The position numbers and the translations under genes are program-made. 8,067 nt of DNA from the NCBI GenBank assembly GCA_016932145.1, contig JAFGDI010000295.1:1-8067 (forward strand), read 5' to 3'. The notes beneath the pieces are model-generated. The model searched no databases. It worked only from the letters and a program-made list of their open reading frames with translations, and was not told the DNA's origin. This DNA is from Sedimentisphaerales bacterium. GTDB taxonomy: Bacteria > Planctomycetota > Phycisphaerae > Sedimentisphaerales > SM23-30. Shown in pieces: positions 1-6,291 of this stretch. Each line of letters opens with the position of its first letter. The stretch's first letter is position 1.

Positions 1-25
1 AAATTACTAAGATATAAATTTTATG

Positions 26-58
26 CAGGTGTCCTGGTAACGGGGCACCTGTTTTTTT
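26..58 (+). terminator. Rho-independent terminator, plus-oriented
   Basis: Positions 26-34 (CAGGTGTCC) pair with 43-51 (GGGGCACCTG region) in a 9-bp stem with one G-U pair and an 8-nt loop. Seven T follow directly at 52-58 on the plus strand. The T-tract makes this a terminator for plus-strand transcription entering from outside the left edge. On the minus strand the stem is preceded by A7 but followed by mixed AT sequence without a U run, so it would serve the minus-strand operon only weakly. The T-tract overlaps the TAA stop (57-59) of the convergent glycosyltransferase gene. Confidence 0.85.
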
Positions 59-2024
59 ATGCCTGTAATTTGAGTTTGTGCAGGATTTTTTCGGCCAGGT
101 GCTTATGGCTGAAATTGTTTATTAGTTTGGAGCGGGCCGCAGTGGCTATTTCTGCTGCTTTGGCGGGGTTGGTCAGGAAGAATTCGATTTTACGACAGAG
201 GTCCTGAGGGCTGGTAAAGGTTATAATTTCTTTGCCCGGCGTAAAGACATAGCTCAGGCCATCGGCCAGATTATCTTGCGGATGTGCCTTGGTAAATACC
301 AGACAGCCGGCAGCAGAGGCATTGAGCATGAGTTGGGTGACCTTGCCTCTGGCCGAGGTAAAAACAGCGATTCGGGCTGAATTCAGCAGAGTGTTAAGTA
401 TTTGCCCATCTGATATTTCACCTGCCAGAGAGTTATGTAAAGGTGAGTTGAGCCAGTTTTCTGGCTTATCTTCGGGCTGGTTATAGGTTTTATAGTGCTC
501 TGGCTGGCAGTTGAGCCACTGGTAAACAGCTAAACTATTTGGAGTGTGTTTTAGGACAGCCCGTCCAAAGCTGTCCTGGCAAACTGATTCGGCCATTTGG
601 CTGAATATGGCCTGTAAACTGTCTTTTATCGCATCATCAGCTATTTTAGCCTGGCTTTTTTTTCTGGCCCGATCGAAATAGAAACTTTCCAGAGAAGAAT
701 TATAGCCGGCCGGGTCATCGGCAACAGCCTGGCAACCCTGGGTGAGCATATTCTGATAGCTATGGAGCATGACATTATATGCTAACGGGTCAAGAGGGTA
801 TCGCTCGCTAAGCATAATAATGGGGCTGGAATTACTGATATTGTACTGCTTGCTTAAACTCTCATATTCGTCGGCAGCCAGCGGTCTGTATAGTTCGGTA
901 TTGACCATGTATTGATAGGGAATGAGCTGACTGGCGGTTATTTTTTCAGGGAAATGTTTAATGCATTTTTGTGGGCAGATGGATATGTCTCTGTCGCCCA
1001 TGGCATCTGGAGTCAGTTCGGCGGCGAGTTTTTCTGTCAGGCCGGGCAGTACACTAATTATGGGCAAATTTCTATTAAGTGGGTGTTTACACATTTTTCT
1101 CAGCGAGCTGACCAGGAGAATGGCATCTGGTTTTTGCTTAAGTAAGGCCTGGCCCTGAGAAATCAGAGTTGCGTTTGAAGGTTTGTCAAACGAGTTGTGG
1201 CAGCAATTGACCTGGCAGGCGATAAACCCGGCGATTAAGTCACGCGTAATGATCTGGTCTGCCGGATTGTTACCACAGGGTATATTTGCTATGGTTAGCG
1301 ATTGAATGTCAGTTTTAGCGGGATCTTTGCCCACATATTTGCTTAACTGCTCTGTCAGGTCCTGGTGTATTTGTGTGGTGCTCTTGAGAGAGGCTTCAAC
1401 AGCAGCGGAGGTATTGAGATTGAACTGGTTATTTTCCTGTTCGCTGAGATGGTGGCAGAAAAGGGCTTTTTCGATCAGTTGATAGCCGGGGTTTTCACTG
1501 AGGAAGCGGGTAAGTTGTTCAAAGGGCTTATCTGAGTGAATGATCACCAGTTGGCCAGAGTTTATATATAGACTGAGATCGTGTAACTGTAAATTGGCCA
1601 GAATTGTGACCAGGTCTTTTTCCAGCACAAAGATAGCCTGAAATGCTGCGAGTCTGGCCAGAAGAGATTTAATAGTGTAACCATCACCAAAGCCATTAAT
1701 TGCCATGCTGCATTGGTTTGCTTCCAGTCGTTCCAGGTCGGTTTTAGCAGCCAGTCTGGGAGCCGACCTTTTTCCCAGCCAGTATCCTGATCCCTGCTCA
1801 TTAATAATGCGGTAGCAGGGCGAGCCGTCACTTGCTCGTGCCAGTTGATAATTCTCGGGCAGTGAGCAATTATCTAAAAGGCAGGCCAGTTGAGCATTGC
1901 AGCTATTCAAGGCTTCCAGGTTTAGTTTTAATATTTCATTGGTGGGCCATTGCAAATTATCTCGGAGTCCCTGATCGGCGGGATAGATAAGGTCAATGGT
2001 TCTTATTTCGCTGGTGGCAGTCAT
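57..2024 (-). CDS. Large two-part glycosyltransferase-like protein (GT-B C-terminal domain)
   Basis: A 655-residue protein with no signal peptide or membrane segment, presumably cytoplasmic. Residues about 547-650 resemble the second Rossmann half of GT-B enzymes of the group-1/CgeB type: the LNSARIAVFTSARG strand, then MLNASAAGCLVF, a DGLSYVFTPG turn, a TSPQDLCRKI helix and a C-terminal helix pair. The N-terminal part has NGFGDGY (110-116) and IFVLEKD (131-137), a glycine-turn plus acidic-strand arrangement like that in motility-associated-factor (DUF115-type) glycosyltransferases. The middle (about 240-360) is Cys-rich (C250, C270, C274, C275, C312, C350, C354) and I do not recognise it. 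The ATG overlaps the upstream TGA stop (ATGA, 2021-2024) and no Shine-Dalgarno is visible, so translation is probably coupled to the radical SAM gene. The likely role is transfer of a sugar in surface glycan or glycoprotein assembly. Acceptor and donor are unknown. Confidence 0.7.
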   Translation of the reverse strand: MTATSEIRTIDLIYPADQGLRDNLQWPTNEILKLNLEALNSCNAQLACLLDNCSLPENYQLARASDGSPCYRIINEQGSGYWLGKRSAPRLAAKTDLERLEANQCSMAINGFGDGYTIKSLLARLAAFQAIFVLEKDLVTILANLQLHDLSLYINSGQLVIIHSDKPFEQLTRFLSENPGYQLIEKALFCHHLSEQENNQFNLNTSAAVEASLKSTTQIHQDLTEQLSKYVGKDPAKTDIQSLTIANIPCGNNPADQIITRDLIAGFIACQVNCCHNSFDKPSNATLISQGQALLKQKPDAILLVSSLRKMCKHPLNRNLPIISVLPGLTEKLAAELTPDAMGDRDISICPQKCIKHFPEKITASQLIPYQYMVNTELYRPLAADEYESLSKQYNISNSSPIIMLSERYPLDPLAYNVMLHSYQNMLTQGCQAVADDPAGYNSSLESFYFDRARKKSQAKIADDAIKDSLQAIFSQMAESVCQDSFGRAVLKHTPNSLAVYQWLNCQPEHYKTYNQPEDKPENWLNSPLHNSLAGEISDGQILNTLLNSARIAVFTSARGKVTQLMLNASAAGCLVFTKAHPQDNLADGLSYVFTPGKEIITFTSPQDLCRKIEFFLTNPAKAAEIATAARSKLINNFSHKHLAEKILHKLKLQA

Positions 2025-2962
2025 TTGGTATTGGCTAATTTTTCTGTTTTTATTTTGGGGTCAGGTTTTTGGAATAAAATGTCAACTGAGGTGTGGCCAA
2101 ACTGTTGCAGGCGGTTGGTTTTGACCTTTATGTCGCAGGGATTGCACATACCGAAATAATCGCAGGGTAAATGCTCACTACTGATCTGGTATTCAGGGTC
2201 AAGAATGTTGCCGACCGGCGGCTTTTGCTCATACAGGTCGTGGTGACAGCGGAATACCCCGCCATCAGGGCTTAGTAATACCTCAGTGGTTTTACACCAT
2301 ACTGTGCCGCTACCCGGTCCTGTGACCGGCCTTTTGAGGCTGCAAGCCTCAGGGTATTTGAAGTGGCCATAGAGTCTGCCATTATGGAAGCCCAGGAATT
2401 CTTTGGTCCTGAAATCAATGCCAAGAGCCTGGCCTTTGGCCTGAGCTTCTAAAATAATTTCCTGCTGACTGGGGTGGAGAACGCCATAAATGCCAATACG
2501 GAACCCGGCGGCCATCAGCTTTAAGGCTCTGTCGAACAGTTCGTCGAGTTTACATTCCGTCGGATGATAGCTAACGCGAATGGGGGCGTAAGGAGCATTG
2601 CGTTCCAGGCGTGCCGGATCAACTTTGGCTATCATTTCATCAATGTCGAAATCAAGATTGGTGAGTATGTCAACTTTTATCCTGTCTGGCAGTCCGTTGA
2701 TTATGTCATAAAAGCCAGGGTGTAAGCTGGGTTCGCCCCCTTGCAGGGTAACGGGAACCAATCCATCTTCGTGTTCCAGGTTGGTAAGTCTGCTCAAGCC
2801 ATCGATCCATTGTTGGGCTGAGAGTAGTTTATAGTGGAGCCGTTTTCCGCCAAAGGCATTTATACAATAGCTGCATTTATAGGTGCAGGCCATGGCCAGA
2901 AAAGCTGCAATGTAATTACAGTCGTTATGTATAGCTATTTCGGGTAATAAGTTACTATTCAT
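2021..2962 (-). CDS. Radical SAM protein with Cys-rich (SPASM/twitch-like) C-terminus
   Basis: A 313-residue cytoplasmic radical SAM enzyme. The 4Fe-4S/SAM motif CTYKCSYC (C26, C30, C33) has the canonical CxxxCxxC spacing. QGGEPSLHP (74-82) is the GGEP motif that contacts the SAM amino group, and ILTNLD (99-104) fits the following core strand. The C-terminal part carries six further cysteines (C207, C223, C239, C267, C273, C276), including VWCKT, SPDGGVFRCH and CDYFGMCNPC, which is the pattern expected for an auxiliary cluster domain of SPASM or twitch type. The gene starts 6 nt after the GT9 stop with a weak AGGA ribosome site about 5 nt before the ATG, and its stop overlaps the next start. 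SPASM-type members modify peptides or sugars, among other substrates. Lying between two glycosyltransferases, this one may act on a glycan or its carrier, but no substrate can be read from the sequence. Confidence 0.9.
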   Translation of the reverse strand: MNSNLLPEIAIHNDCNYIAAFLAMACTYKCSYCINAFGGKRLHYKLLSAQQWIDGLSRLTNLEHEDGLVPVTLQGGEPSLHPGFYDIINGLPDRIKVDILTNLDFDIDEMIAKVDPARLERNAPYAPIRVSYHPTECKLDELFDRALKLMAAGFRIGIYGVLHPSQQEIILEAQAKGQALGIDFRTKEFLGFHNGRLYGHFKYPEACSLKRPVTGPGSGTVWCKTTEVLLSPDGGVFRCHHDLYEQKPPVGNILDPEYQISSEHLPCDYFGMCNPCDIKVKTNRLQQFGHTSVDILFQKPDPKIKTEKLANTK

Positions 2963-2968
2963 TTGATC

Positions 2969-3970
2969 CTACAGTTTTATCTGATTATGAGCTACTTCGG
3001 AGAGTAATCTTTCTGTTATAGTTGCCGGCTGCCGGTTCAGGAGCATATCGACAGAGTCCAGTACCGTTTCGACCCTTATATCTTCCATGCACGATCTGCT
3101 TTTCTGGCATTTGGGCATGAAACAAGGCATACATTTATGTTCAGTTTCCGGGGTAAGTTTGACACCCAGGCCATATAAGTATAACTGGTCGGCTGAGGTA
3201 GGGCCAAAGAGAGAGACGATCTTCTTTTGTAGTGCTATTGCCAGGTGTAACCCCAGAGAATCGCAGGTTATAATAAGCCGGCAAGAAGAGAGCCATTCTA
3301 TATAGTGCTTAAGGCTGTCGAGAGACTGCTGCCAGCAAACGGCATAATTTCTGGCCTCGAGTTCCTGATGCAGTCTTTTCCAGTTTTGTTGTGACCAGTT
3401 TTTAATCGGCCATTTAGAGCCGACATGACAGTTAAGTCCGATATCGTAAATTTCTTTAACCTGCGGTTGATATCCCAGTGAATATCGTTCGCCGGCCCAT
3501 TCCTGATCTATACACTTGAAAAGGGTTTGCTGTAATGGAATATATCTGTCATGGCTGAGTCCTTCGCTTAAAGCTGCGGCCGATTCAGGATAATAAGCAT
3601 CGTCGCCGCTGGCAGCCCAATTGCGGAAACCGTATTTTTGTCTGGCTTTTTTGGCCTGAGTAAATTCGCACCAGTCTCGCTGTTTTTCCAGATTGACAAT
3701 AGTATCGTACTGGTCAAATATCTTGTCATCAGGTAGTTCGGCAGGGCTGTCAGCCAGAATGAGCTGGTCGATAAGACAATTTCCGACCAAAAGGTCCTCG
3801 GCGGCCCGGGCACTGATCCAGGTCACATGGTAGTCCCGGTAAAAGTCGAGCAGGCAGGTACAGCGAAAGACATCGCCATAGCTTATCGTAGCGGATATGT
3901 TATGGTCGCATACTTCTGAATATCCGTGCTTGATTATTAATACCGATGGTCTTTGTGTCGGTGGCTTCAT
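2969..3970 (-). CDS. Glycosyltransferase family 9 (ADP-heptose:LPS heptosyltransferase-like)
   Basis: A 333-residue GT-B enzyme of family 9. The N-terminal half begins SVLIIKHG (9-16), then has YGDVFRCTCLLDF (31-43), matching the family's glycine-Asp-hydrophobic N-terminal loop (usually LGD.L..TP). The C-terminal half has GLNCHVGSKWPIKNW (178-192), equivalent to the usual G.....KRWP...F region, and then ITCDSLGLHLAIAL...VSLFGPTS (234-259), the nucleotide-sugar binding segment. The Cys set C280, C283, C288, C294 with a following CM resembles the CxPC...C...C tail of WaaF-type heptosyltransferases. Family members add heptose from ADP-heptose to lipopolysaccharide core at the inner membrane. The exact sugar here is unproven. 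The ATG is preceded by AAGGATG about 5 nt upstream. This is the first gene of the three-gene minus-strand unit. Confidence 0.85.
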   Translation of the reverse strand: MKPPTQRPSVLIIKHGYSEVCDHNISATISYGDVFRCTCLLDFYRDYHVTWISARAAEDLLVGNCLIDQLILADSPAELPDDKIFDQYDTIVNLEKQRDWCEFTQAKKARQKYGFRNWAASGDDAYYPESAAALSEGLSHDRYIPLQQTLFKCIDQEWAGERYSLGYQPQVKEIYDIGLNCHVGSKWPIKNWSQQNWKRLHQELEARNYAVCWQQSLDSLKHYIEWLSSCRLIITCDSLGLHLAIALQKKIVSLFGPTSADQLYLYGLGVKLTPETEHKCMPCFMPKCQKSRSCMEDIRVETVLDSVDMLLNRQPATITERLLSEVAHNQIKL

Positions 3971-4009
3971 TTTTTCATCCTTGAAATATAACCTAAGCCA
4001 TTTGTGGCA

Positions 4010-4022
4010 GTTCTGTAAGAAC
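4010..4022. repeat. 13-bp inverted repeat in the GT9 leader
   Basis: GTTCT-GTA-AGAAC is a perfect 5-bp inverted repeat with a 3-nt centre. An outer C/G pair (4008, 4024) follows after one mismatch. It falls about 15-25 nt downstream of the predicted minus-strand start site, where a repressor site or small RNA hairpin could act. A short palindrome like this can arise by chance. Confidence 0.25.
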
Positions 4023-4042
4023 AGACAAGAGAATATCTGGCT

Positions 4043-4071
4043 ATTCTAACCTTATCTTTATCGTCTGACAA
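4043..4071 (-). promoter_or_regulatory. Sigma70-like promoter for the GT9/radical SAM/glycosyltransferase operon
   Basis: Read on the minus strand: -35 TTGTCA (4071-4066, 5/6 to TTGACA), a 17-bp spacer, and -10 TAGAAT (4048-4043, 5/6 to TATAAT). Transcription would start near 4036, leaving a leader of about 65 nt. The assignment rests on consensus match and location only. Confidence 0.5.
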
Positions 4072-4082
4072 GGTCTGATAAC
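4063..4082. repeat. Tandem 10-bp direct repeat over the GT9 -35 box
   Basis: GTCTGACAAG is followed immediately by GTCTGATAAC (8 of 10 bases identical). The first copy covers the minus-strand -35 box (4066-4071). Tandem repeats spaced one helical turn apart can be operator half-sites. No regulator is encoded in the window, so this remains a candidate. Confidence 0.25.
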
Positions 4083-4180
4083 TTAAATTTTGCATTTTTC
4101 TACAAAAAAATCTGGTTGGATTTAGCTTTCTTAAGTTTGTTATTTTCTTGTTTTTGCTCTATTATTGGGTCCGATTAGAC

Positions 4181-4209
4181 TTCACAAAGCAAGGGTTTTG
4201 TATTATAAT
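4181..4209 (+). promoter_or_regulatory. Sigma70-like promoter for dxs
   Basis: -35 TTCACA (4181-4186, 5/6), an exact 17-bp spacer and a perfect -10 TATAAT (4204-4209). The predicted start is near 4216, giving a leader of about 70 nt before the TTG start codon. The AT-rich DNA just upstream could act as an UP element. This is among the best promoter matches in the window. Confidence 0.65.
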
Positions 4210-4247
4210 CACGCACTACTGGGGGTGTTGTCTTATGATTTAGCAGC

Positions 4248-4253
4248 AGGAGG
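4248..4253 (+). promoter_or_regulatory. Perfect Shine-Dalgarno AGGAGG upstream of a mini-ORF
   Basis: AGGAGG is a full consensus ribosome site but sits 33 nt upstream of the dxs TTG start, too far to serve it. The nearest start codon is GTG at 4257, 3 nt downstream, which opens an eight-codon frame. The site lies in the loop region between CAGCA (4244-4248) and TGCTG (4258-4262), so a small hairpin could mask it partly. Confidence 0.5.
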
Positions 4254-4256
4254 GCT

Positions 4257-4283
4257 GTGCTGAAATTTTTGATAGGATTATAA
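4257..4283 (+). CDS. Possible leader peptide MLKFLIGL upstream of dxs
   Basis: A GTG-started, eight-residue frame (MLKFLIGL) ending in TAA at 4281-4283. It follows a perfect AGGAGG, although the 3-nt spacing is short. Its stop lies 3 nt before the TTG start of dxs and it is in the same frame as dxs. Ribosomes ending here could restart at the TTG, so the peptide may only couple translation. Alternatively it is the remnant of a longer dxs N-terminus cut by a stop codon, or chance. Confidence is low because the frame is so short. Confidence 0.25.
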   Translation: MLKFLIGL

Positions 4284-4286
4284 CTA

Positions 4287-6152
4287 TTGTTAGGTAAAGT
4301 ACTTAAAACAATTAAGAGTTCTTCTGATATTTGTCGTCTATCTATGGCTGAGCTAACTGAGCTGGCTGATGATCTCAGAGGCCATATTAAGTCAAGTGTA
4401 TCAGAGCATGGTGGACATCTGGCCAGTAATCTGGGTATAGTGGAATTAACCCTTGCTTTGCACTATGTGTTCAATTTTTCGCGGGACCGCATAGTCTTTG
4501 ATGTTGGTCATCAGTGTTATGTTCACAAGATGCTTTCAGGTCGGGCGGCTCAGTTTGATAAATTGCGTCAAAAGGGCGGTATAAGTGGTTTTCCCAGTCC
4601 ATCTGAGAGTGAGTATGACCAGTTTTTTGTAGGTCATGCCGGTACTGCTGCGGCTACTGCTGTAGGTCTGGCTCTGGGTGCCCAGTTGCAGGGTTCGCAG
4701 GAAAAGGTAGTATCTATAATTGGTGATGCCAGTATAGTAAATGGTCTGTCATTTGAGGGTCTTAATAATACCAATCTGGTAAATCGTCAGTTGCTCTTTA
4801 TTTTGAATGACAATGAGATGGCAATAGCCAAGACTCAGGGCGCATTTGCCGAATATTTAACGAAAATGCGGGTATCTCGCACTCATGATATGCTCAATCG
4901 TCGGGCCCGAATGCTGATAAAGCGTTTACCGCAGATCCAGAAGAAGCTGGATCAGCTCAAAAGTGCCTTGACAGGTAATCACTGGTTCGATCAGTTAAAT
5001 GTTCCTGTTTATGGCCCGATAGATGGTCATAATCTGCCGGTGTTGATTGAGGTATTGACAGCCTTGAAGAATTTTGATCATCCGGTGATATTGCATGTAT
5101 ATACAGATAAAGGTCGAGGTTTTACCCCGGCAACAGATGACCCGACAACCTTCCATAGCCCCCGTCCGTTCAAGATAGAGGGTGAGTCGGCCAGTTTTGA
5201 TGAATCAAGTGGCAAGAGTTTTACTAGCTCCTTTGCCGATGCATTATCGGCGGCAATGGCCAGGGATCCTAAGGTATATGCCATAACAGCGGCTATGCCA
5301 GACGGAACCGGTCTTAACGAGGTCCAGGCGAAGTTTCCAGACCGTGTTTTTGATGTTGGTATAGCCGAATCGGCAGCAGTAGATATTGCCGCGGGAATGG
5401 CTAAGACGGGATTAAAGCCGGTGGTAGCTATTTATTCAACCTTTTTACAGCGGGCATTTGACCAGGTGTTCCAGGAGGTGTCACTGCAGAATTTACCGGT
5501 GATATTCTGTATGGATCGAGCTGGTATGGTAGGTGGTGACGGTGCGGTGCATCATGGCTTTACAGATATCTCTATCTTCCGCACTCTGCCCAATATGGTT
5601 ATAATGGCCCCCTCAGATGATTCAGAAATGGTCAAGGCCCTTGATTATGCTTTCAGTTGCGGAAAGCCCTGTTGTTTGCGTTATCCGCGGGCTTCAGTAG
5701 CCACAGAAGAGGCCATAGAATGTAATGGTCCGACCAGTTATGAGGCGAACCAGTCGCGTCAGCTCAGAGTCGGAGATCGGGCAACTATTCTGGCTTTTGG
5801 CTCAATGGCTTATGATGCCCTGGCAGCAGCTGGCATATTGGAAGATAGTGCGATAGATGTGTCTGTTTATGACTGTCGTTTTGCCAAGCCGCTGGATGGA
5901 GAACTGCTTGGCAGGGTTCTGGCTAAAGGAGGTACAGGCCCGGTAGTTACGGTTGAAGATCATTCATTGCCCGGTGGTTTTGGCTCTGCTGTTCTTGAAT
6001 TTGCCCAGGATAATGGCCTTGATGTCAGCCGGGTACATCGTTTGGGTTTCCCGGACCGTTATATAGGTCAGGACACCCGTTCTGGTCAGTTGGCTGAGGC
6101 TGGCATTGACGCAGCATCAATAGCAGCCAAAATAAAAGAACTGCTGAAATAA
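4287..6152 (+). CDS. dxs: 1-deoxy-D-xylulose-5-phosphate synthase, divergent form
   Basis: A 621-residue thiamine-diphosphate enzyme aligning with DXS from end to end. It condenses pyruvate and glyceraldehyde 3-phosphate in the first step of the MEP isoprenoid pathway, also feeding thiamine and pyridoxal synthesis. Visible are HGGHLASNLG with H44, DVGHQCYVHK, the NDNEM metal site (N176, M178), YGPIDGH, TTFH with H290, the catalytic Glu E361, AIYSTFLQRAFDQ (Y383, R389), DRAGMVGGDGAVHHG (R411, D418, H422), YPRAS and a C-terminal transketolase domain with GFPDRYI. The usual GDGA is GDAS (146-149), GHSST is GHAGT (116-120), and AEQHA is AESAA (360-364). The start is TTG, with AGGA (4274-4277) 9 nt upstream. 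An in-frame TAA at 4281 rules out a longer protein, and the first ATG (residue 20) would remove conserved N-terminal sequence. The gene has its own promoter and appears to be transcribed alone. Confidence 0.93.
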   Translation: MLGKVLKTIKSSSDICRLSMAELTELADDLRGHIKSSVSEHGGHLASNLGIVELTLALHYVFNFSRDRIVFDVGHQCYVHKMLSGRAAQFDKLRQKGGISGFPSPSESEYDQFFVGHAGTAAATAVGLALGAQLQGSQEKVVSIIGDASIVNGLSFEGLNNTNLVNRQLLFILNDNEMAIAKTQGAFAEYLTKMRVSRTHDMLNRRARMLIKRLPQIQKKLDQLKSALTGNHWFDQLNVPVYGPIDGHNLPVLIEVLTALKNFDHPVILHVYTDKGRGFTPATDDPTTFHSPRPFKIEGESASFDESSGKSFTSSFADALSAAMARDPKVYAITAAMPDGTGLNEVQAKFPDRVFDVGIAESAAVDIAAGMAKTGLKPVVAIYSTFLQRAFDQVFQEVSLQNLPVIFCMDRAGMVGGDGAVHHGFTDISIFRTLPNMVIMAPSDDSEMVKALDYAFSCGKPCCLRYPRASVATEEAIECNGPTSYEANQSRQLRVGDRATILAFGSMAYDALAAAGILEDSAIDVSVYDCRFAKPLDGELLGRVLAKGGTGPVVTVEDHSLPGGFGSAVLEFAQDNGLDVSRVHRLGFPDRYIGQDTRSGQLAEAGIDAASIAAKIKELLK

Positions 6153-6223
6153 TATCTCCGTTAGCGAATAGTCAGAGATGAGACTTTTGCGGCTTGTTAC
6201 CTAGTGTAAAACGCCCTTATTGT

Positions 6224-6252
6224 TTGCTATTATTTTTGTCAGAGATTATAAT
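6224..6252 (+). promoter_or_regulatory. Sigma70-like promoter for the lipoprotein pair
   Basis: -35 TTGCTA (6224-6229, 4/6), a 17-bp spacer and a perfect -10 TATAAT (6247-6252). The predicted start is near 6259, about 33 nt before the ATG at 6292. No convincing terminator separates dxs from this promoter, so some read-through from dxs is possible. Confidence 0.5.
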
Positions 6253-6291
6253 CCGGCAGAGATGATATAACTTTATTGCTGGAGTCATTAT

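Larger units (their letters stand above)
3971..4286. other. Divergent intergenic region
   Basis: This 316-bp gap separates the minus-strand glycan operon from the plus-strand dxs gene. It holds one promoter per direction, a tandem repeat and a short palindrome near the GT9 promoter, an AT-rich tract rich in T and A runs (about 4080-4165) upstream of the dxs promoter, and the dxs leader with a mini-ORF. I see no RNA gene or recognisable riboswitch aptamer, including no thiamine-diphosphate (THI box) signature. Confidence 0.6.

Noticed and set aside
289..1158. Plus-strand open frames (289-486, 912-1145, 961-1158) opposite the large glycosyltransferase
   Set aside because: No ribosome site, no recognisable protein features, and they lie fully antisense to a gene with clear domain similarity.
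1562..1831. Minus-strand 89-codon frame inside the 655-codon gene
   Set aside because: It is an alternative frame of the same strand within a well-supported coding region, with no ribosome site of its own.
1950..2159. Plus-strand frame across the glycosyltransferase/radical SAM junction
   Set aside because: Antisense to two supported genes and lacking protein-like features.
3087..3813. Frames at 3087-3305 (plus) and 3568-3813 (minus) inside the GT9 gene
   Set aside because: Shadow frames of a gene with clear GT9 motifs along its whole length.
2969..3970. Four-Cys tail (C280, C283, C288, C294) as a novel metal site in the GT9 protein
   Set aside because: A similar CxPC...C...C tail is familiar from WaaF-type heptosyltransferases, so it supports the family call and is not a novelty.
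4210..4286. Riboswitch in the dxs leader
   Set aside because: The leader is only about 70 nt, with one 5-bp hairpin and no recognisable aptamer or thiamine-box sequence.
5078..5284. Minus-strand 68-codon frame inside dxs
   Set aside because: Antisense to conserved DXS sequence, with no start signals.
6154..6179. ATCTC/GAGAT inverted repeat just after dxs
   Set aside because: A 5-bp stem with a 16-nt loop and no T run; not a credible terminator.
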